DNA of 64,000 bases from Isoptericola chiayiensis (GTDB taxonomy: Bacteria > Actinomycetota > Actinomycetes > Actinomycetales > Cellulomonadaceae), in contig NZ_JABEZT010000006.1 of assembly GCF_013149805.1 (NCBI RefSeq), positions 124,001 to 188,000 of the forward strand, read 5' to 3'. Below the pieces are notes generated by a model, which was not told the origin of the DNA, ran no database searches, and saw nothing but the letters and a program-made list of their open reading frames with translations. The translations under genes were made by a program, and so were the position numbers. Below, in pieces: positions 26,016 through 36,906 of the stretch. Each line of letters starts with the position of its first letter. Position 1 is the stretch's first letter.

Positions 26016-27337
26016 GCCGCCGCTCCCTCGGTCAGCGCCGACCAGGCGAGCTCGGGAGGGGTGCCGGCGTAGCAGGCGGCGACCCGCCACCCGGCCGCCC
26101 GCAGGTCGTCGGCGGTCTCGTCGAGCTGCGGGCGCCGCGACTCCTGGCGCGGTACGACGAGCAGCGCCCAGCAGGTGCCGTCGGCGCCCAGGGCGGCGAG
26201 CTCGCCACGGGCGGCCGGCGCGAGCGGGCCGAGGACGGCGACGGTGATCTCGGAGCGCGTGCGGCCGGTCCGCAGCGCGCGCACCGTGGTGGCCAGCGCG
26301 TCGTCGGCCGCCGGGGGACGCAACCCCGTCAGGTCCACGGTCGCGTCCAGGACGCTCTCGCGCCGGGTGCCGTGCGTCGGCGTGCGCAGGTCCGCCGGCC
26401 TCGCGTCGCCGGCCACCAGCCGGGCGGGACGTCCGGAGTCGAGGAACGACGTCGCCACCGAGGCCGCGAGCTCGACCACCCACTCGCCGTCGTCCACCTG
26501 CTGCGCGGTCGGCGGGCGGGCACCGGGTGCCCCGCCGGGGGCGGGGGCGAGCAGGCCGCGGTCGAGCAGCACGGTCACCGGCCGCAGCCCGGCGCTCTCG
26601 TCCGAGCGGACCATGAGGCGGTCCTGGCGCGCCGACCGGGGCCAGTGCACGCGGCGCGGGTCGTCGCCGGGGACGTACTCGCGCAGCACGGAGTCGTCCG
26701 GGGAGGACAGCCGGGCACCGACCGCCGCCCGGTCCACGTCGCCGAGCGCGCTCGCCCGCGCCGCCACCGCCATCGTGCGCGGCCACACGGCCACGGGCGT
26801 GGCCGTGCCGAGCGGCTGCGTGGTGCGGACCAGGCCGAACACGTCGGTGCGGACCGTCAGCACGGGCCCGAGGGGCCACCGACCGCGCCGCACCGGGGTC
26901 ACGGCGTAGCGCACGGCGATGCGGTCGGGGTGGGAACGGACCTGGGCACGGATCCCGCCGGTGCCGGCCAGCTCGTGCGCCGCCTGCTCCGAGAGCCGGA
27001 GCCGGGCCAGCCGCTCGTAGGCGGCGCCGGTCCGCGCGCGGGCCGCCACGGTGAGCCGGGCGGTGGCCGGGCGTCCGGCGACCACCGGGTTCGGGTCGAC
27101 CTGACGCACCACGTCGAGAGCGCCGCGCCCGGCGTCGAGACGCTGGACGCCGAGGGCGGCCCACGCGGCCGCGACGGCCAGCAGCGCGGCGGCGCCCAGA
27201 CCGACGAGGTCCGCCAGGTCGAGGACGACGCCGCCCGCCACGAGGACGGCACCGGCCGCGGCCAGCGCGCCGCCGCGTGCGGTCGTCCGGACGCGGGCGA
27301 CGCGTCGCAGCAGCGCGGGCACTCGGCTCCGGTCCAT
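26012..27337 (-). CDS. DUF58 domain protein
   Basis: 441 aa. Two adjacent membrane helices near the N-terminus (about 25-70) precede a beta-rich region and the DUF58 core: LREYVPGDDPRRVHWPRSARQDRLMVR is the family signature. The later part (VTVLLDRGLL...) resembles a von Willebrand A-like fold. These proteins always travel with MoxR ATPases, which probably remodel them or their partners. ATG 27337 is 2 bp beyond the stop of the MoxR gene. Confidence 0.9.
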   Translation of the reverse strand: MDRSRVPALLRRVARVRTTARGGALAAAGAVLVAGGVVLDLADLVGLGAAALLAVAAAWAALGVQRLDAGRGALDVVRQVDPNPVVAGRPATARLTVAARARTGAAYERLARLRLSEQAAHELAGTGGIRAQVRSHPDRIAVRYAVTPVRRGRWPLGPVLTVRTDVFGLVRTTQPLGTATPVAVWPRTMAVAARASALGDVDRAAVGARLSSPDDSVLREYVPGDDPRRVHWPRSARQDRLMVRSDESAGLRPVTVLLDRGLLAPAPGGAPGARPPTAQQVDDGEWVVELAASVATSFLDSGRPARLVAGDARPADLRTPTHGTRRESVLDATVDLTGLRPPAADDALATTVRALRTGRTRSEITVAVLGPLAPAARGELAALGADGTCWALLVVPRQESRRPQLDETADDLRAAGWRVAACYAGTPPELAWSALTEGAAA

Positions 27338-27339
27338 CG

Positions 27340-28401
<1,062 letters not shown>

Positions 28402-28501
28402 GGGGTGCCTCCGGGTCGCGGGTCGGTACCCCGGCAGCCTAGTCGCTCGAGGTGTCCTCGGTGATCCGTCTCACAGGACGTCCGACGCCGGACGGTGCCT
28501 C

Positions 28502-28561
28502 GGAGGGCGCTCGCAGGGGCGCTCGGAGGGGCGCTCGGAGGGGTGCTCGGAGGGTCGCTCG
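28502..28561. repeat. Five tandem 12-bp repeats (GAGGGGCGCTCG)
   Basis: Units begin at 28502, 28514, 28526, 28538 and 28550. Units 3 and 4 differ at one base (C/T); the outer ones carry one to two changes. Each unit holds a GAG..CTC dyad. Confidence 0.85.
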
Positions 28562-28713
28562 GCGACGTCGCCCGCGGTCCGGGTGGTCACGGGTGCGGGG
28601 CCGAGGGCGTGTCGTCCTCCACGACGCTCCACCGCGGGTGCGGGGCCGTGGCCTGCGGGGATGCGGGTGGAATCGGGCCGGGTGGAGCGCCGCGGGGCGT
28701 TTTCCCGCGCCAG

Positions 28714-28743
28714 GTGGAGGAAAGTGGAGTAGCGTGGAGGAAG
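28714..28743 (+). promoter_or_regulatory. Three 10-bp-spaced GTGGAG repeats: candidate MraZ operator with -10 box
   Basis: GTGGAG starts at 28714, 28724 and 28734, exactly one helical turn apart. MraZ binds several TGGGN-type repeats at 10-bp period ahead of its own gene, so these are probably autoregulatory boxes. TAGCGT (28730-28735) between boxes 2 and 3 is a plausible -10, which repressor would cover. A further GTGGAG at 28682 is out of register. Confidence 0.7.
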
Positions 28744-28769
28744 CGGGAGCCCGAGGGGAGGTGCGGACC

Positions 28770-29243
28770 GTGGCAGGAGCACTGGGAGACCAGTTCCCGG
28801 GGACGGGGCTGCTGCTCGGCACGTACACCCCCCGGCTCGACGAGAAGGGTCGGCTCATCCTCCCCGCGAAGTTCCGCGCCCGTCTCGCCGCAGGGCTCGT
28901 CATGACGCGGGGGCAGGAGCGATGCCTGTTCCTGCTGCCCATGGACGAGTTCTCCCGCATGTACGAGCAGGTCCGGCAGGCTCCGGTCACCAGCCGGCAG
29001 GCACGCGACTACCTGCGCGTGTTCCTGTCGGGGGCGAGCGACGAGGTGCCGGACAAGCAGGGCCGCGTGGTCATCCCCGCGGCGCTGCGCGAGTACGCCG
29101 GCCTCGGCCGGGACGTCGCCGTCATCGGCGCCGGCACCCGCGTCGAGGTCTGGGACGCCGGCGCCTGGGAGGCCTACCTGGCCGAGCAGGAGTCGTCCTA
29201 CTCCGACGTCGCCGAGGAGATCTTCCCCGACCTGCAGTTCTGA
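28770..29243 (+). CDS. mraZ: Transcriptional regulator MraZ
   Basis: 157 aa. Two AbrB-like repeats: [26 protein letters not shown] (about 15-40) and [24 protein letters not shown] (about 91-114), with the DxKGR signature in each. MraZ forms ring-shaped oligomers and controls the division cluster that follows. GTG 28770 is chosen with GAGGGGAGG 9 nt upstream; the N-terminus is about 14 residues longer than the usual MFLGTY start, and GTG 28761 is also possible. About 180 bp separate it from rsmH. Confidence 0.93.
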   Translation: MAGALGDQFPGTGLLLGTYTPRLDEKGRLILPAKFRARLAAGLVMTRGQERCLFLLPMDEFSRMYEQVRQAPVTSRQARDYLRVFLSGASDEVPDKQGRVVIPAALREYAGLGRDVAVIGAGTRVEVWDAGAWEAYLAEQESSYSDVAEEIFPDLQF

Positions 29244-29422
29244 CACGCCCGACCCGACCCCGCCCGACACCCGACCCCAGCACCACGACAGCACGGCACG
29301 GCCCCGCACGGCGAGGCCTCCTCCCGCAGGGTTCTGACGCACTTCCCCGGCGCCAGAACGAGCGGTGGGAGACCTGGACGGGCGGGACCACGACCCGCAG
29401 GACGCGGACCGAAGGAGGCACG

Positions 29423-30421
29423 ATGAGCACCGACGACGCCTCCGAGCGCCACGTACCCGTCCTGCTGCAGCGGTGCGTCGACCTGCTCGGCCCGGCGCTG
29501 TCCGCCCCCGACGCCGTGCTGGTGGACTGCACGCTGGGCATGGGCGGGCACACCGAGGCCGTGCTGGAGCAGGTGCCGGGCGTCCGGGTGCTCGGTATCG
29601 ACCGGGACCCGCAGGCGCTCGAGCTGGCCGGCGCGCGGCTCGCCCGGTTCGGCGACCGGTTCACCCCGGTGCACGCGGTCTACGACGAGGTCGGCGACGT
29701 CGTCGACGAGCTGGCCGGGGGAGCGGTCCAGGGCGTGCTGATGGACCTGGGCGTGTCCTCGCTGCAGCTCGACGAGACCGAGCGCGGCTTCTCCTACGCC
29801 CACGACGCGCCGCTCGACATGCGGATGGACCAGACGACCGGCATCACCGCCGCGGACGTGCTCAACACCTACGACGAGCGCGACCTGGTCCGGGTGCTGC
29901 GCGAGTACGGCGAGGAGCGGTTCGCCCCCCGGATCGCGCGGGCCCTGGTCCGGCGCCGGCAGGACGCGCCGTGGGAGCGGACGGGCGAGCTCGCCGACGC
30001 CGTGCGCGCGGCGATCCCGGCGGCGACGCGGCGCACCGGCGGCAACCCGTCCAAGCGCACCTTCCAGGCCCTGCGCATCGAGGTCAACGGAGAGCTGGAG
30101 GTCCTGGCCCGCGCGGTGCCGGCGGCGATCGAGGCGCTCGCCGTCGACGGCCGGATCGTCGTGGAGTCGTACCACTCGTTGGAGGACCGCATCGTCAAGC
30201 GGGCGATCGCCCGCGGGACGACGTCGAGCGCCCCGCCGGACCTCCCGGTCGAGCCCGAGACGCACCGGCCCTACCTCGAGGCGCTCACGCGCGGGGCCGA
30301 GGAGGCCGACCCCGCCGAGAAGGAGCGCAACCGCCGCTCGGCGTCGGTCCGGCTGCGCGCCGCCCGACGGCTGCGGCCCACCCCCGAGCACCTGCAGGTC
30401 CCACCGAAGGAGACGCGATGA
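29423..30421 (+). CDS. rsmH: 16S rRNA (cytosine-1402-N4) methyltransferase
   Basis: 332 aa. Methylates C1402 in the decoding site of 16S rRNA. SAM motif [17 protein letters not shown] (about 32-48), [70 protein letters not shown] and the [14 protein letters not shown] motif near the end. ATG 29423 follows GAAGGAGG at 29411-29418. It overlaps the next gene by 4 bp. Confidence 0.97.
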   Translation: MSTDDASERHVPVLLQRCVDLLGPALSAPDAVLVDCTLGMGGHTEAVLEQVPGVRVLGIDRDPQALELAGARLARFGDRFTPVHAVYDEVGDVVDELAGGAVQGVLMDLGVSSLQLDETERGFSYAHDAPLDMRMDQTTGITAADVLNTYDERDLVRVLREYGEERFAPRIARALVRRRQDAPWERTGELADAVRAAIPAATRRTGGNPSKRTFQALRIEVNGELEVLARAVPAAIEALAVDGRIVVESYHSLEDRIVKRAIARGTTSSAPPDLPVEPETHRPYLEALTRGAEEADPAEKERNRRSASVRLRAARRLRPTPEHLQVPPKETR

Positions 30422-30840
30422 GCGCACTGCGAGCCACGACGGCCGTCCCGCAGCGCAGGGGCGAGCCCGCTCCTCGCCGGGCCCCGCTGCGTGCCCTCGA
30501 GGGCGGTGCCGGCCGCCGCTTCGACGCGGTGCGCGCGCCGCTGCAGGCCACGTCCGGCGTGCCCTTCCTGGTGCTGTGCGCGCTGGTCCTGGTGGGCGCT
30601 CTGCTGGGTGCCCTGCTGCTCAACACCTCGATGGCGCGCGGCTCCTACGAGATGTCCGGTCTCCAGCGCGACGCAGGCCTGGTCGCCCAGGACGTCCAGG
30701 AGCTGCGTGCCGAGCTCCGCGCCGCCCAGGCCGGCCTGCCGGCCGAGGCGGAGCGGCTCGGCATGGTGCCCGCCGACGACGTGACGATGCTCTCGGTCGT
30801 CGACGGCCAGGTCGTCCCCGGACGCGCCGGCACGCCGTGA
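30418..30840 (+). CDS. ftsL: FtsL-like division protein
   Basis: 140 aa. Basic cytoplasmic N-terminus (1-42), one membrane helix (about 46-68, [22 protein letters not shown]), then a short extracellular coiled coil ([23 protein letters not shown]) ending [12 protein letters not shown]. This is the FtsL topology, and the position between rsmH and ftsI is diagnostic; sequence is poorly conserved in the family. It would join FtsQ and FtsB at the septum to license FtsW-FtsI. Starts in the rsmH stop and ends in the ftsI start. Confidence 0.85.
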   Translation: MSALRATTAVPQRRGEPAPRRAPLRALEGGAGRRFDAVRAPLQATSGVPFLVLCALVLVGALLGALLLNTSMARGSYEMSGLQRDAGLVAQDVQELRAELRAAQAGLPAEAERLGMVPADDVTMLSVVDGQVVPGRAGTP

Positions 30841-32792
30841 GCGCGACACGCCCGCCGCGGAAGCCCGCACCGGGCGGTCGGGGGGCGCACGATCGGGGAG
30901 TGCGCACCCCGACCTCCGGCGCCCGTCGCACGGGCGCCCGCCGTCCCGGTACCCCCGCGCGGACCGGTGCCGGCCGGGAGGTATCCCGGCGGCGGGCCGC
31001 CGCTCCGGCGCGCGCGCCCCGCACGCAGGCCGTGGCGGCGGACCCGGTCCGTCGTCAGCGCTGGTTGATCGTGCTGGCCGCGATCGTCGTCGCCGTGTTC
31101 GTGGCGCGGCTGGTGCACGTCCAGGTGATCCAGGGGCCGGCGCTCGCCTCGACGGCGCAGCAGGCGCGCCTGGCCACCCAGGTCACGCTGGCCCACCGCG
31201 GCGACGTCCTGGACGCCCGGGGCACCGTCCTGGCGACGTCGGTGGACCGGTACACGGTGGTGGCCGACCAGGTGGCCATCCAGGGCTTCCGCGGCAACAC
31301 GCGCACCGACGCCGACGGCGAGCCCGTGCAGGACGGCGCGCTCGGCATCGCCCAGCTGCTGGCGCCGGTGCTCGGGGAGACCAAGGCCACGCTGGCCGCG
31401 CGGTTGAACGGCGAGGACCGGTACGTGGTGCTCGCCCGGGACGTGGTGCCCGAGGTGCAGCGCGCCGTGGCGGCGCTGGGGCTGCAGTCCTACCTGCGCA
31501 CGGACCTGACCTCGGAGCGGACCTACCCCGCCGGGACGGTGGCCGGGCCGCTGCTCGGCCACGTCAACTCCGAGCAGGTGGGGATGGGGGGCATCGAGTC
31601 GGCGTTCGACGAGGTGCTGTCCGGGACCGACGGCACGGTCACCTACGAGCGGGGCCGGGACGGCGCGCAGATCCCGGTCTCGCAGCTCGAGTCGGTGCCG
31701 GCCGTCCCCGGTCAGGACGTGGTGCTCACCATCGACGCGGACGTGCAGTGGAAGGCGGAGGACCTGCTCGACGAGGCCGTCTCCGACACCGGGGCCTCGT
31801 ACGCGATGGCGGTCGTCCAGGACGTGCGCACGGGCGAGGTGGTCGCGCTGGCGGACTCCGGCGACGTCGACCCGGGCGACCCGGACGCCACCGAGCAGGT
31901 GGTCGACGGCTCGCGCGCCGTGGACGTCGTGTTCGAACCCGGGTCCACCGGCAAGGTGATCGCCATGGCCGCCGCGCTGGAGGGCGGGTACTGGCAGCCG
32001 ACCGACCAGTTCGAGGTCCCGGACACCTACACCGTCGACGGCGAGACGTTCCGCGACTCCCACTCCCACCCGGTGCAGCGCATGACGCTGGCCGGCATCC
32101 TCGCCGAGTCCTCCAACACGGGCACCGTGATGATGGGCGAGGAGATCCCGTTCGCCGTGCGGTACGACTACCTGCGCAAGTTCGGGTTCGGCGAGCGCAC
32201 CGGGCTCGGGCTGCCCGGCGAGAGCGCCGGGCTCCTGCCCGCCGAGGACGTGGACGAGGTCGAGAACCGCACGCCGTACACGATCCTGTTCGGCCAGGGC
32301 GTCGCGGTCAGCGCGATGCAGGCCACGCAGGTCTTCTCGACCCTCGCCAACGACGGCGTCCGCATGCCGGCCACGATCTACGCCGGCACGCAGGGCGCCG
32401 ACGGCGTGCTGCGTGCCGCCGACGCCGGCGAGGGCACGCGCGTGGTCTCCGGCGACACGGCGGCGCAGGTGCTGCGCATGATGGAGTCCGTCACCGGGGA
32501 GGACGGGACCGGTACCGGCGCCCAGGTGCCCGGCTACCGGGTGGCCGGCAAGACCGGGACGGCCCAGATGTTCGAGAACGGCGGGACCACCTACGTGGCG
32601 TCGTTCGTGGGCGTGGCGCCGGCCGACGACCCGCGCTACACGGTCTCGGTGTTCCTGAAGAGCCCGCGGTCGTCGATCTACGGCGGCGTCGTGGCCGCCC
32701 CCGTGTTCAGCGACCTCATGGGCTACACGCTGCGCAAGGAGGGCGTGCCGCCGTCGCAGGCGCGGTTCGAGCCCTTCGCGCTGACCTGGTGA
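30837..32792 (+). CDS. ftsI: Septal transpeptidase FtsI (PBP3)
   Basis: 651 aa. A 70-residue Arg/Ala/Pro-rich cytoplasmic tail, membrane helix (about 77-98, WLIVLAAIVVAVFVARLVHV), PBP dimer domain, then the transpeptidase: S370-x-x-K373 in EPGSTGKV, S425-S-N427 and K572-T-G574 in AGKTGTAQMF. Cross-links peptidoglycan at the septum with FtsW. No C-terminal PASTA domains are seen. GTG 30837 overlaps the ftsL stop. Confidence 0.96.
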   Translation: MSATRPPRKPAPGGRGAHDRGVRTPTSGARRTGARRPGTPARTGAGREVSRRRAAAPARAPRTQAVAADPVRRQRWLIVLAAIVVAVFVARLVHVQVIQGPALASTAQQARLATQVTLAHRGDVLDARGTVLATSVDRYTVVADQVAIQGFRGNTRTDADGEPVQDGALGIAQLLAPVLGETKATLAARLNGEDRYVVLARDVVPEVQRAVAALGLQSYLRTDLTSERTYPAGTVAGPLLGHVNSEQVGMGGIESAFDEVLSGTDGTVTYERGRDGAQIPVSQLESVPAVPGQDVVLTIDADVQWKAEDLLDEAVSDTGASYAMAVVQDVRTGEVVALADSGDVDPGDPDATEQVVDGSRAVDVVFEPGSTGKVIAMAAALEGGYWQPTDQFEVPDTYTVDGETFRDSHSHPVQRMTLAGILAESSNTGTVMMGEEIPFAVRYDYLRKFGFGERTGLGLPGESAGLLPAEDVDEVENRTPYTILFGQGVAVSAMQATQVFSTLANDGVRMPATIYAGTQGADGVLRAADAGEGTRVVSGDTAAQVLRMMESVTGEDGTGTGAQVPGYRVAGKTGTAQMFENGGTTYVASFVGVAPADDPRYTVSVFLKSPRSSIYGGVVAAPVFSDLMGYTLRKEGVPPSQARFEPFALTW

Positions 32793-32807
32793 CCCGCCCG
32801 CAGCAGG

Positions 32808-32813
32808 TAGGTT
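32808..32813 (+). promoter_or_regulatory. Leaderless -10 box (TAGGTT) of murE
   Basis: TAGGTT, 6 nt, then GTG 32820, in the 27-bp gap after ftsI. Confidence 0.6.
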
Positions 32814-32819
32814 CTACCC

Positions 32820-34421
32820 GTGACATCCCCGAGCGACCGCATCCGTCCCGCGCGCGGCGTGCCGAGACGGCTGACCGACCTCGCCGAGGCGTTCGACCTG
32901 CGTACGACGGGTGCCCTGCCGACCGACGCCACCGTCGGCGCGGTGGCGAGCGACAACCGTGCGGTGGCCTCCGGTGACCTGTTCGTCGCGCTGCCCGGGA
33001 CACGCGCCCACGGTGCCGACTTCGCCGCCGACGCCGTGTCCCGCGGTGCCCGTGCGGTGCTGACCGACGACGCCGGCGCCGCCCGCGCGGCGCGTCTCGG
33101 CGTCCCCGTGCTCGTGGCCCCCGACCCGCGGCTCGTGCTCGGTCCCGTGGCCGCCTGGGTGCACGGCGAGCCGGCCGGCGCGCTGCGTACCTTCGGCGTC
33201 ACCGGGACCAACGGCAAGACCACCACCACCTACCAGCTGGACCACCTGCTGCGGGCGCTCGGGCACACGGCGGGCCTGGTGGGCACCGTCGAGACCCGGG
33301 CCGGCGACCGCGTGCTCGCGAGCCGCCTGACCACCCCGGAGGCCCCCGACCTGCAGGCGCTGCTCGCGGCGATGGTCGAGGACGGCGTGTCCGCCCTGAC
33401 GATGGAGGTGTCGTCGCACGCGATCGCGATGCACCGCGTCGACGGCGTGGTGTACGACGTGGCGGGGTTCACCAACCTCAGCCAGGACCACCTCGACTTC
33501 CACGGCGACCTGCCGACCTACTTCGCGGCGAAGGCCGAGCTGTTCACCCCCGCGCGGTCGCGCCGCGGCGTCGTCGTGGTCGACGACGCCTGGGGCGAGC
33601 GGATGGCCGCCACCGCCTCCGTGCCGGTCGAGACGGTCCGCACCCCGGGTGCCGCCGGGACCGACGGCGGGGCCACCGCGGACTGGACGGTCTCCGACGT
33701 CGCGACGCACGGCACCGGGTCGGCGTTCACGCTCACCCACCGCGACGGGCGCTCGCTGCGCACCTCGACCTCGCTGCCCGGCGGGTTCAACGTCGCCAAC
33801 GCCGCCCTGGCGGTCGTGATGGTGCTGGCCGCCGGGGTGCCGTTCGACGAGGTCACCGCCGCGCTGGCGGCCGGCGACGGCCTGTCCGCCCGCGTGCCCG
33901 GCCGGATGGAGGTCGTGGGGCCCGGCGGCGACGGCGACCCGCGTGTGGTGGTGGACTTCGCCCACAACACCGAGGCACTCGAGCTGGCCCTGGCCGCGCT
34001 GCGTCCGACGACGCAGGGGCGCCTGGCGGTCGTGTTCGGGGCGACCGGGGACCGCGACCCCGGCAAGCGACCGGCGATGGGCGCGGCGGCCGTCGCCGGT
34101 GCCGACGTCGTGTGGGTCACCGACGACGACCCGCACGACGAGGATCCGGGCAAGGTGCGCGCCGAGGTGCTGGCCGGGGCCGAGGCGGCCCGCGCGGCCG
34201 CGCAGGACGCCGGGCGTACCGTCGTCGTCCGCGAGGTCGCCCCCCGGGGCGACGCCGTCCGCCGGGCGGTGCTCGACGCGGCCGCCGACGACACCGTGCT
34301 GGTCGCCGGACGCGGCCACGAGACCGTCCAGGAGGTCGCCGGCGTCGACCTCGAGCTGGACGACCGTCACGAGGCGCGCGCCGGGCTGCGCGCCCGCGCA
34401 GAGAGGACCGCCACCGCATGA
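32820..34421 (+). CDS. murE: UDP-MurNAc-tripeptide ligase MurE
   Basis: 533 aa. Adds the third residue to UDP-MurNAc-L-Ala-D-Glu. ATP site [18 protein letters not shown] (about 127-144), Mg-binding MEVSSHAI, NLSQDHLDFHG, VDFAHNTEALE and GRGHE. The specificity motif is D436-D-P-H439, where meso-DAP-adding enzymes have D-N-P-R, so this enzyme probably adds L-lysine or L-ornithine. It has its own leaderless -10 box, and its stop overlaps murF (ATGA). Confidence 0.95.
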   Translation: MTSPSDRIRPARGVPRRLTDLAEAFDLRTTGALPTDATVGAVASDNRAVASGDLFVALPGTRAHGADFAADAVSRGARAVLTDDAGAARAARLGVPVLVAPDPRLVLGPVAAWVHGEPAGALRTFGVTGTNGKTTTTYQLDHLLRALGHTAGLVGTVETRAGDRVLASRLTTPEAPDLQALLAAMVEDGVSALTMEVSSHAIAMHRVDGVVYDVAGFTNLSQDHLDFHGDLPTYFAAKAELFTPARSRRGVVVVDDAWGERMAATASVPVETVRTPGAAGTDGGATADWTVSDVATHGTGSAFTLTHRDGRSLRTSTSLPGGFNVANAALAVVMVLAAGVPFDEVTAALAAGDGLSARVPGRMEVVGPGGDGDPRVVVDFAHNTEALELALAALRPTTQGRLAVVFGATGDRDPGKRPAMGAAAVAGADVVWVTDDDPHDEDPGKVRAEVLAGAEAARAAAQDAGRTVVVREVAPRGDAVRRAVLDAAADDTVLVAGRGHETVQEVAGVDLELDDRHEARAGLRARAERTATA

Positions 34422-35827
34422 TCGAGCTCACCGCCGCCGAGGTCGCCGAGGCCACCGGAGGTATGCCGGCCGGCGTGGACCCGCGGGCCACGGTGTCCGG
34501 ACCGGTCGTGGTCGACTCGCGCCGGGTCGAGCCCGGCGCGCTGTTCGTGGCGCTGCCCGGCGAGCACGTCGACGGCCACGACTTCGCGGCCGGGGCCGTG
34601 GCGCAGGGCGCCTCGCTCGTGCTGGCCGCCCGCCCCCTCGACGGGGTGCCGTGCGTGGTCGTCGCGGACGTCCAGGTGGCGTTGGGCGAGCTGGCCCGGA
34701 TGGTCCTGGAGCGGCTGCGCGCGCGCTCCGAGGTGCGCGTGGTCGCCGTGACGGGCTCGATGGGCAAGACCACCACCAAGGACCTCCTGGGCAGGCTGCT
34801 CGCCCCCGAGGTGGACGCCGACGCGATCGTCGTGCCGACCGGCTCGTTCAACAACGAGATCGGGCTGCCCCTGACCGTGCTGCGGGCCACGGACCGGACC
34901 CGGCTCATGGTGCTGGAGATGGGGGCCGACCGGCCCGGCAACATCGCCGACCTGACCCGGCTGGCGCCGCCCGACGTCGGCGTCGTGCTCGCCGTGGGCA
35001 CCGCCCACGTCGGAGTGTTCGGCGACGTCGAGACGATCGCGCGGACCAAGGGCGAGATGGTCGAGGGCGTCCGCGACGGCGGGACGGTCGTGCTCAACGC
35101 GGACGACTCGCGGGTCGCCGCCATGGCCGCGCGGGCGGCCGAGGAGACGCAGGTCGTCACGTTCGGCACCATCTCGGCGGCGCAGGTGCGCGCCCGCGAC
35201 GTCGTCGTCGACGGCGGCCGGGCCCGGTTCACGCTGTCCGTCGGCGAGGAGTCGGCTCCGGTCGCGCTGCGGCTCGTCGGTGCCCACCACGTCACCAACG
35301 CGCTCGCAGCGGCCACCGTCGCCGTACGGCTCGGCCTGCCGGTCGACGCCGCCGCGGAGCGGCTGTCCGCGGCCACGCCCGCGAGCCCGCACCGCATGGC
35401 GGTGACGGAGCGGCCCGACGGCGTGACCGTCGTGGACGACTCGTACAACGCCAACCCCGACTCGATGCGCGCGGCCCTGCGTACCCTGGCGGTGATGGCC
35501 GGACGGACCCGGCGTTCCGTCGCGGTGCTGGGGGAGATGCGCGAGCTCGGCGAGGGCGCGCGCACCGAGCACGACGCGATCGGGCGGCTCGCCGTGCGGC
35601 TCAACGTGAAGCGTCTCGTCGTCGTCGGCGAGGGCGCCTACCACATCCACGAGGGCGCCCAGCAGGAGGGGTCCTGGGGAGAGGAGTCGGTGTTCGTGCC
35701 CGACCTGGCCACGGCGCGCGAGGTGCTGGCCGCCGAGCTGACCGGCGGTGACGTCGTGCTCGTCAAGGCGTCCAACGGTTCGGGGCTGTGGCGGCTCGCG
35801 GACGAGCTCGTGGAGGCCGCCGGATGA
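34418..35827 (+). CDS. murF: UDP-MurNAc-pentapeptide synthetase MurF
   Basis: 469 aa. Adds D-Ala-D-Ala to complete the pentapeptide. N-terminal [28 protein letters not shown] site [18 protein letters not shown] (about 110-127), [48 protein letters not shown] and LGEMRELGE. Overlaps murE and mraY by 4 bp each. Confidence 0.97.
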   Translation: MIELTAAEVAEATGGMPAGVDPRATVSGPVVVDSRRVEPGALFVALPGEHVDGHDFAAGAVAQGASLVLAARPLDGVPCVVVADVQVALGELARMVLERLRARSEVRVVAVTGSMGKTTTKDLLGRLLAPEVDADAIVVPTGSFNNEIGLPLTVLRATDRTRLMVLEMGADRPGNIADLTRLAPPDVGVVLAVGTAHVGVFGDVETIARTKGEMVEGVRDGGTVVLNADDSRVAAMAARAAEETQVVTFGTISAAQVRARDVVVDGGRARFTLSVGEESAPVALRLVGAHHVTNALAAATVAVRLGLPVDAAAERLSAATPASPHRMAVTERPDGVTVVDDSYNANPDSMRAALRTLAVMAGRTRRSVAVLGEMRELGEGARTEHDAIGRLAVRLNVKRLVVVGEGAYHIHEGAQQEGSWGEESVFVPDLATAREVLAAELTGGDVVLVKASNGSGLWRLADELVEAAG

Positions 35828-36906
35828 TCGCGGTCCTGACGTCGGCGGGCGTGTCGCTGCTGGTGGCGCTGCTGGGTACGCCGCTGTTCATCCGGTTCCT
35901 CGTGCACCGCAACTACGGGCAGTTCGTCCGTCAGGACGGTCCGACGGCGCACTTCACCAAGCGCGGCACCCCCACCATGGGCGGCGTCGTGATCATCGCG
36001 GCGACCCTGCTGGGCGTGGCGGCCTCCATGGTGCTGGCGGGACGGCCGCCGAGCGCCTCGGCGCTGCTGGCCCTGTACCTGATGACAGGTCTGGGGCTGG
36101 TCGGGTTCCTGGACGACTTCACCAAGATCCGCAAGCAGCGCTCGCTCGGTCTGACGGCGAAGGCCAAGATCGTCGGGCAGGGCTTCGTGGGGATCTCCTT
36201 CGCGGTCCTGGCGCTGCAGTTCCCCAACGAGAACTCCCGCACGCCGGCGTCGACCAAGATCTCGTTCCTGCGCGACACGAACCTGGACCTGGCGTTCGCC
36301 GGGGTGACCGTGGGTCTCATCCTGTTCGTGGTGTGGGCGAACTTCCTCATCACGGCGTGGTCGAACGCCGTGAACCTCACCGACGGCCTCGACGGCCTGG
36401 CCACGGGCTCCTCGCTGATCGTGTTCGGCGCCTACGTGCTGGTGGGTATCTGGCAGCTCAACCAGTCCTGCCAGCGGCTCGCCGCGGCGGGCCCCGGCTG
36501 CTACGAGGTGCGCGACCCGCAGGACATCGCGATCGTGGCCGCCGCGATCATGGGCGCCTGCGTCGGGTTCCTGTGGTGGAACGCGTCGCCGGCGAAGATC
36601 TTCATGGGCGACACAGGGTCGCTGGCGCTGGGCGGCGCCCTGGCGGGTCTGTCGATCCTGTCGCGCACCGAGATCCTCGCCGCCATCATCGGCGGTCTGT
36701 TCGTCATCATCGTGATGTCGGACATCATCCAGATCGGCTCGTTCAAGCTCACCGGCAAGCGCGTGTTCAAGATGGCCCCGCTGCACCACCACTTCGAGCT
36801 GTCCGGGTGGGGCGAGGTGACCATCGTCATCCGGTTCTGGCTGATCGCCGGGTTCTTCGCCGCCCTCGGGATGGGCGTGTTCTACGCCGAGTGGGTCGTG
36901 AGTTGA
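35824..36906 (+). CDS. mraY: Phospho-MurNAc-pentapeptide transferase MraY
   Basis: 360 aa integral membrane enzyme making lipid I. About ten helices; motifs [30 protein letters not shown] (first catalytic Asp pair), [24 protein letters not shown] and [13 protein letters not shown] loop of about 25 residues after the sixth helix carries two Cys ([15 protein letters not shown]), probably extracytoplasmic. Starts inside the murF stop. Confidence 0.97.
   Translation: MIAVLTSAGVSLLVALLGTPLFIRFLVHRNYGQFVRQDGPTAHFTKRGTPTMGGVVIIAATLLGVAASMVLAGRPPSASALLALYLMTGLGLVGFLDDFTKIRKQRSLGLTAKAKIVGQGFVGISFAVLALQFPNENSRTPASTKISFLRDTNLDLAFAGVTVGLILFVVWANFLITAWSNAVNLTDGLDGLATGSSLIVFGAYVLVGIWQLNQSCQRLAAAGPGCYEVRDPQDIAIVAAAIMGACVGFLWWNASPAKIFMGDTGSLALGGALAGLSILSRTEILAAIIGGLFVIIVMSDIIQIGSFKLTGKRVFKMAPLHHHFELSGWGEVTIVIRFWLIAGFFAALGMGVFYAEWVVS

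Larger units (their letters stand above)
28402..28769. other. 368-bp divergent intergenic region between the MoxR operon and mraZ
   Basis: Holds a possible minus-strand -10 (TAGGCT, 28441-28436), a short CGTCC/GGACG inverted repeat near 28480, five tandem 12-bp repeats (28502-28561), a CGCGGG/CCCGCG hairpin (28691-28709), and the mraZ operator and -10 box. I see no convincing gene; frames open here are repeat-driven Arg/Gly-rich shadows. Confidence 0.7.

Noticed and set aside
28502-28561. Possible CRISPR-like repeats
   Set aside because: 12-bp units without spacers, no cas genes; a simple tandem repeat.
28452-28769. Protein extension of MraZ reading [12 protein letters not shown] upstream of 28770
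   Set aside because: Generated by the 12-bp repeats; MraZ homologues have no such N-terminus and the operator and -10 box lie within it.
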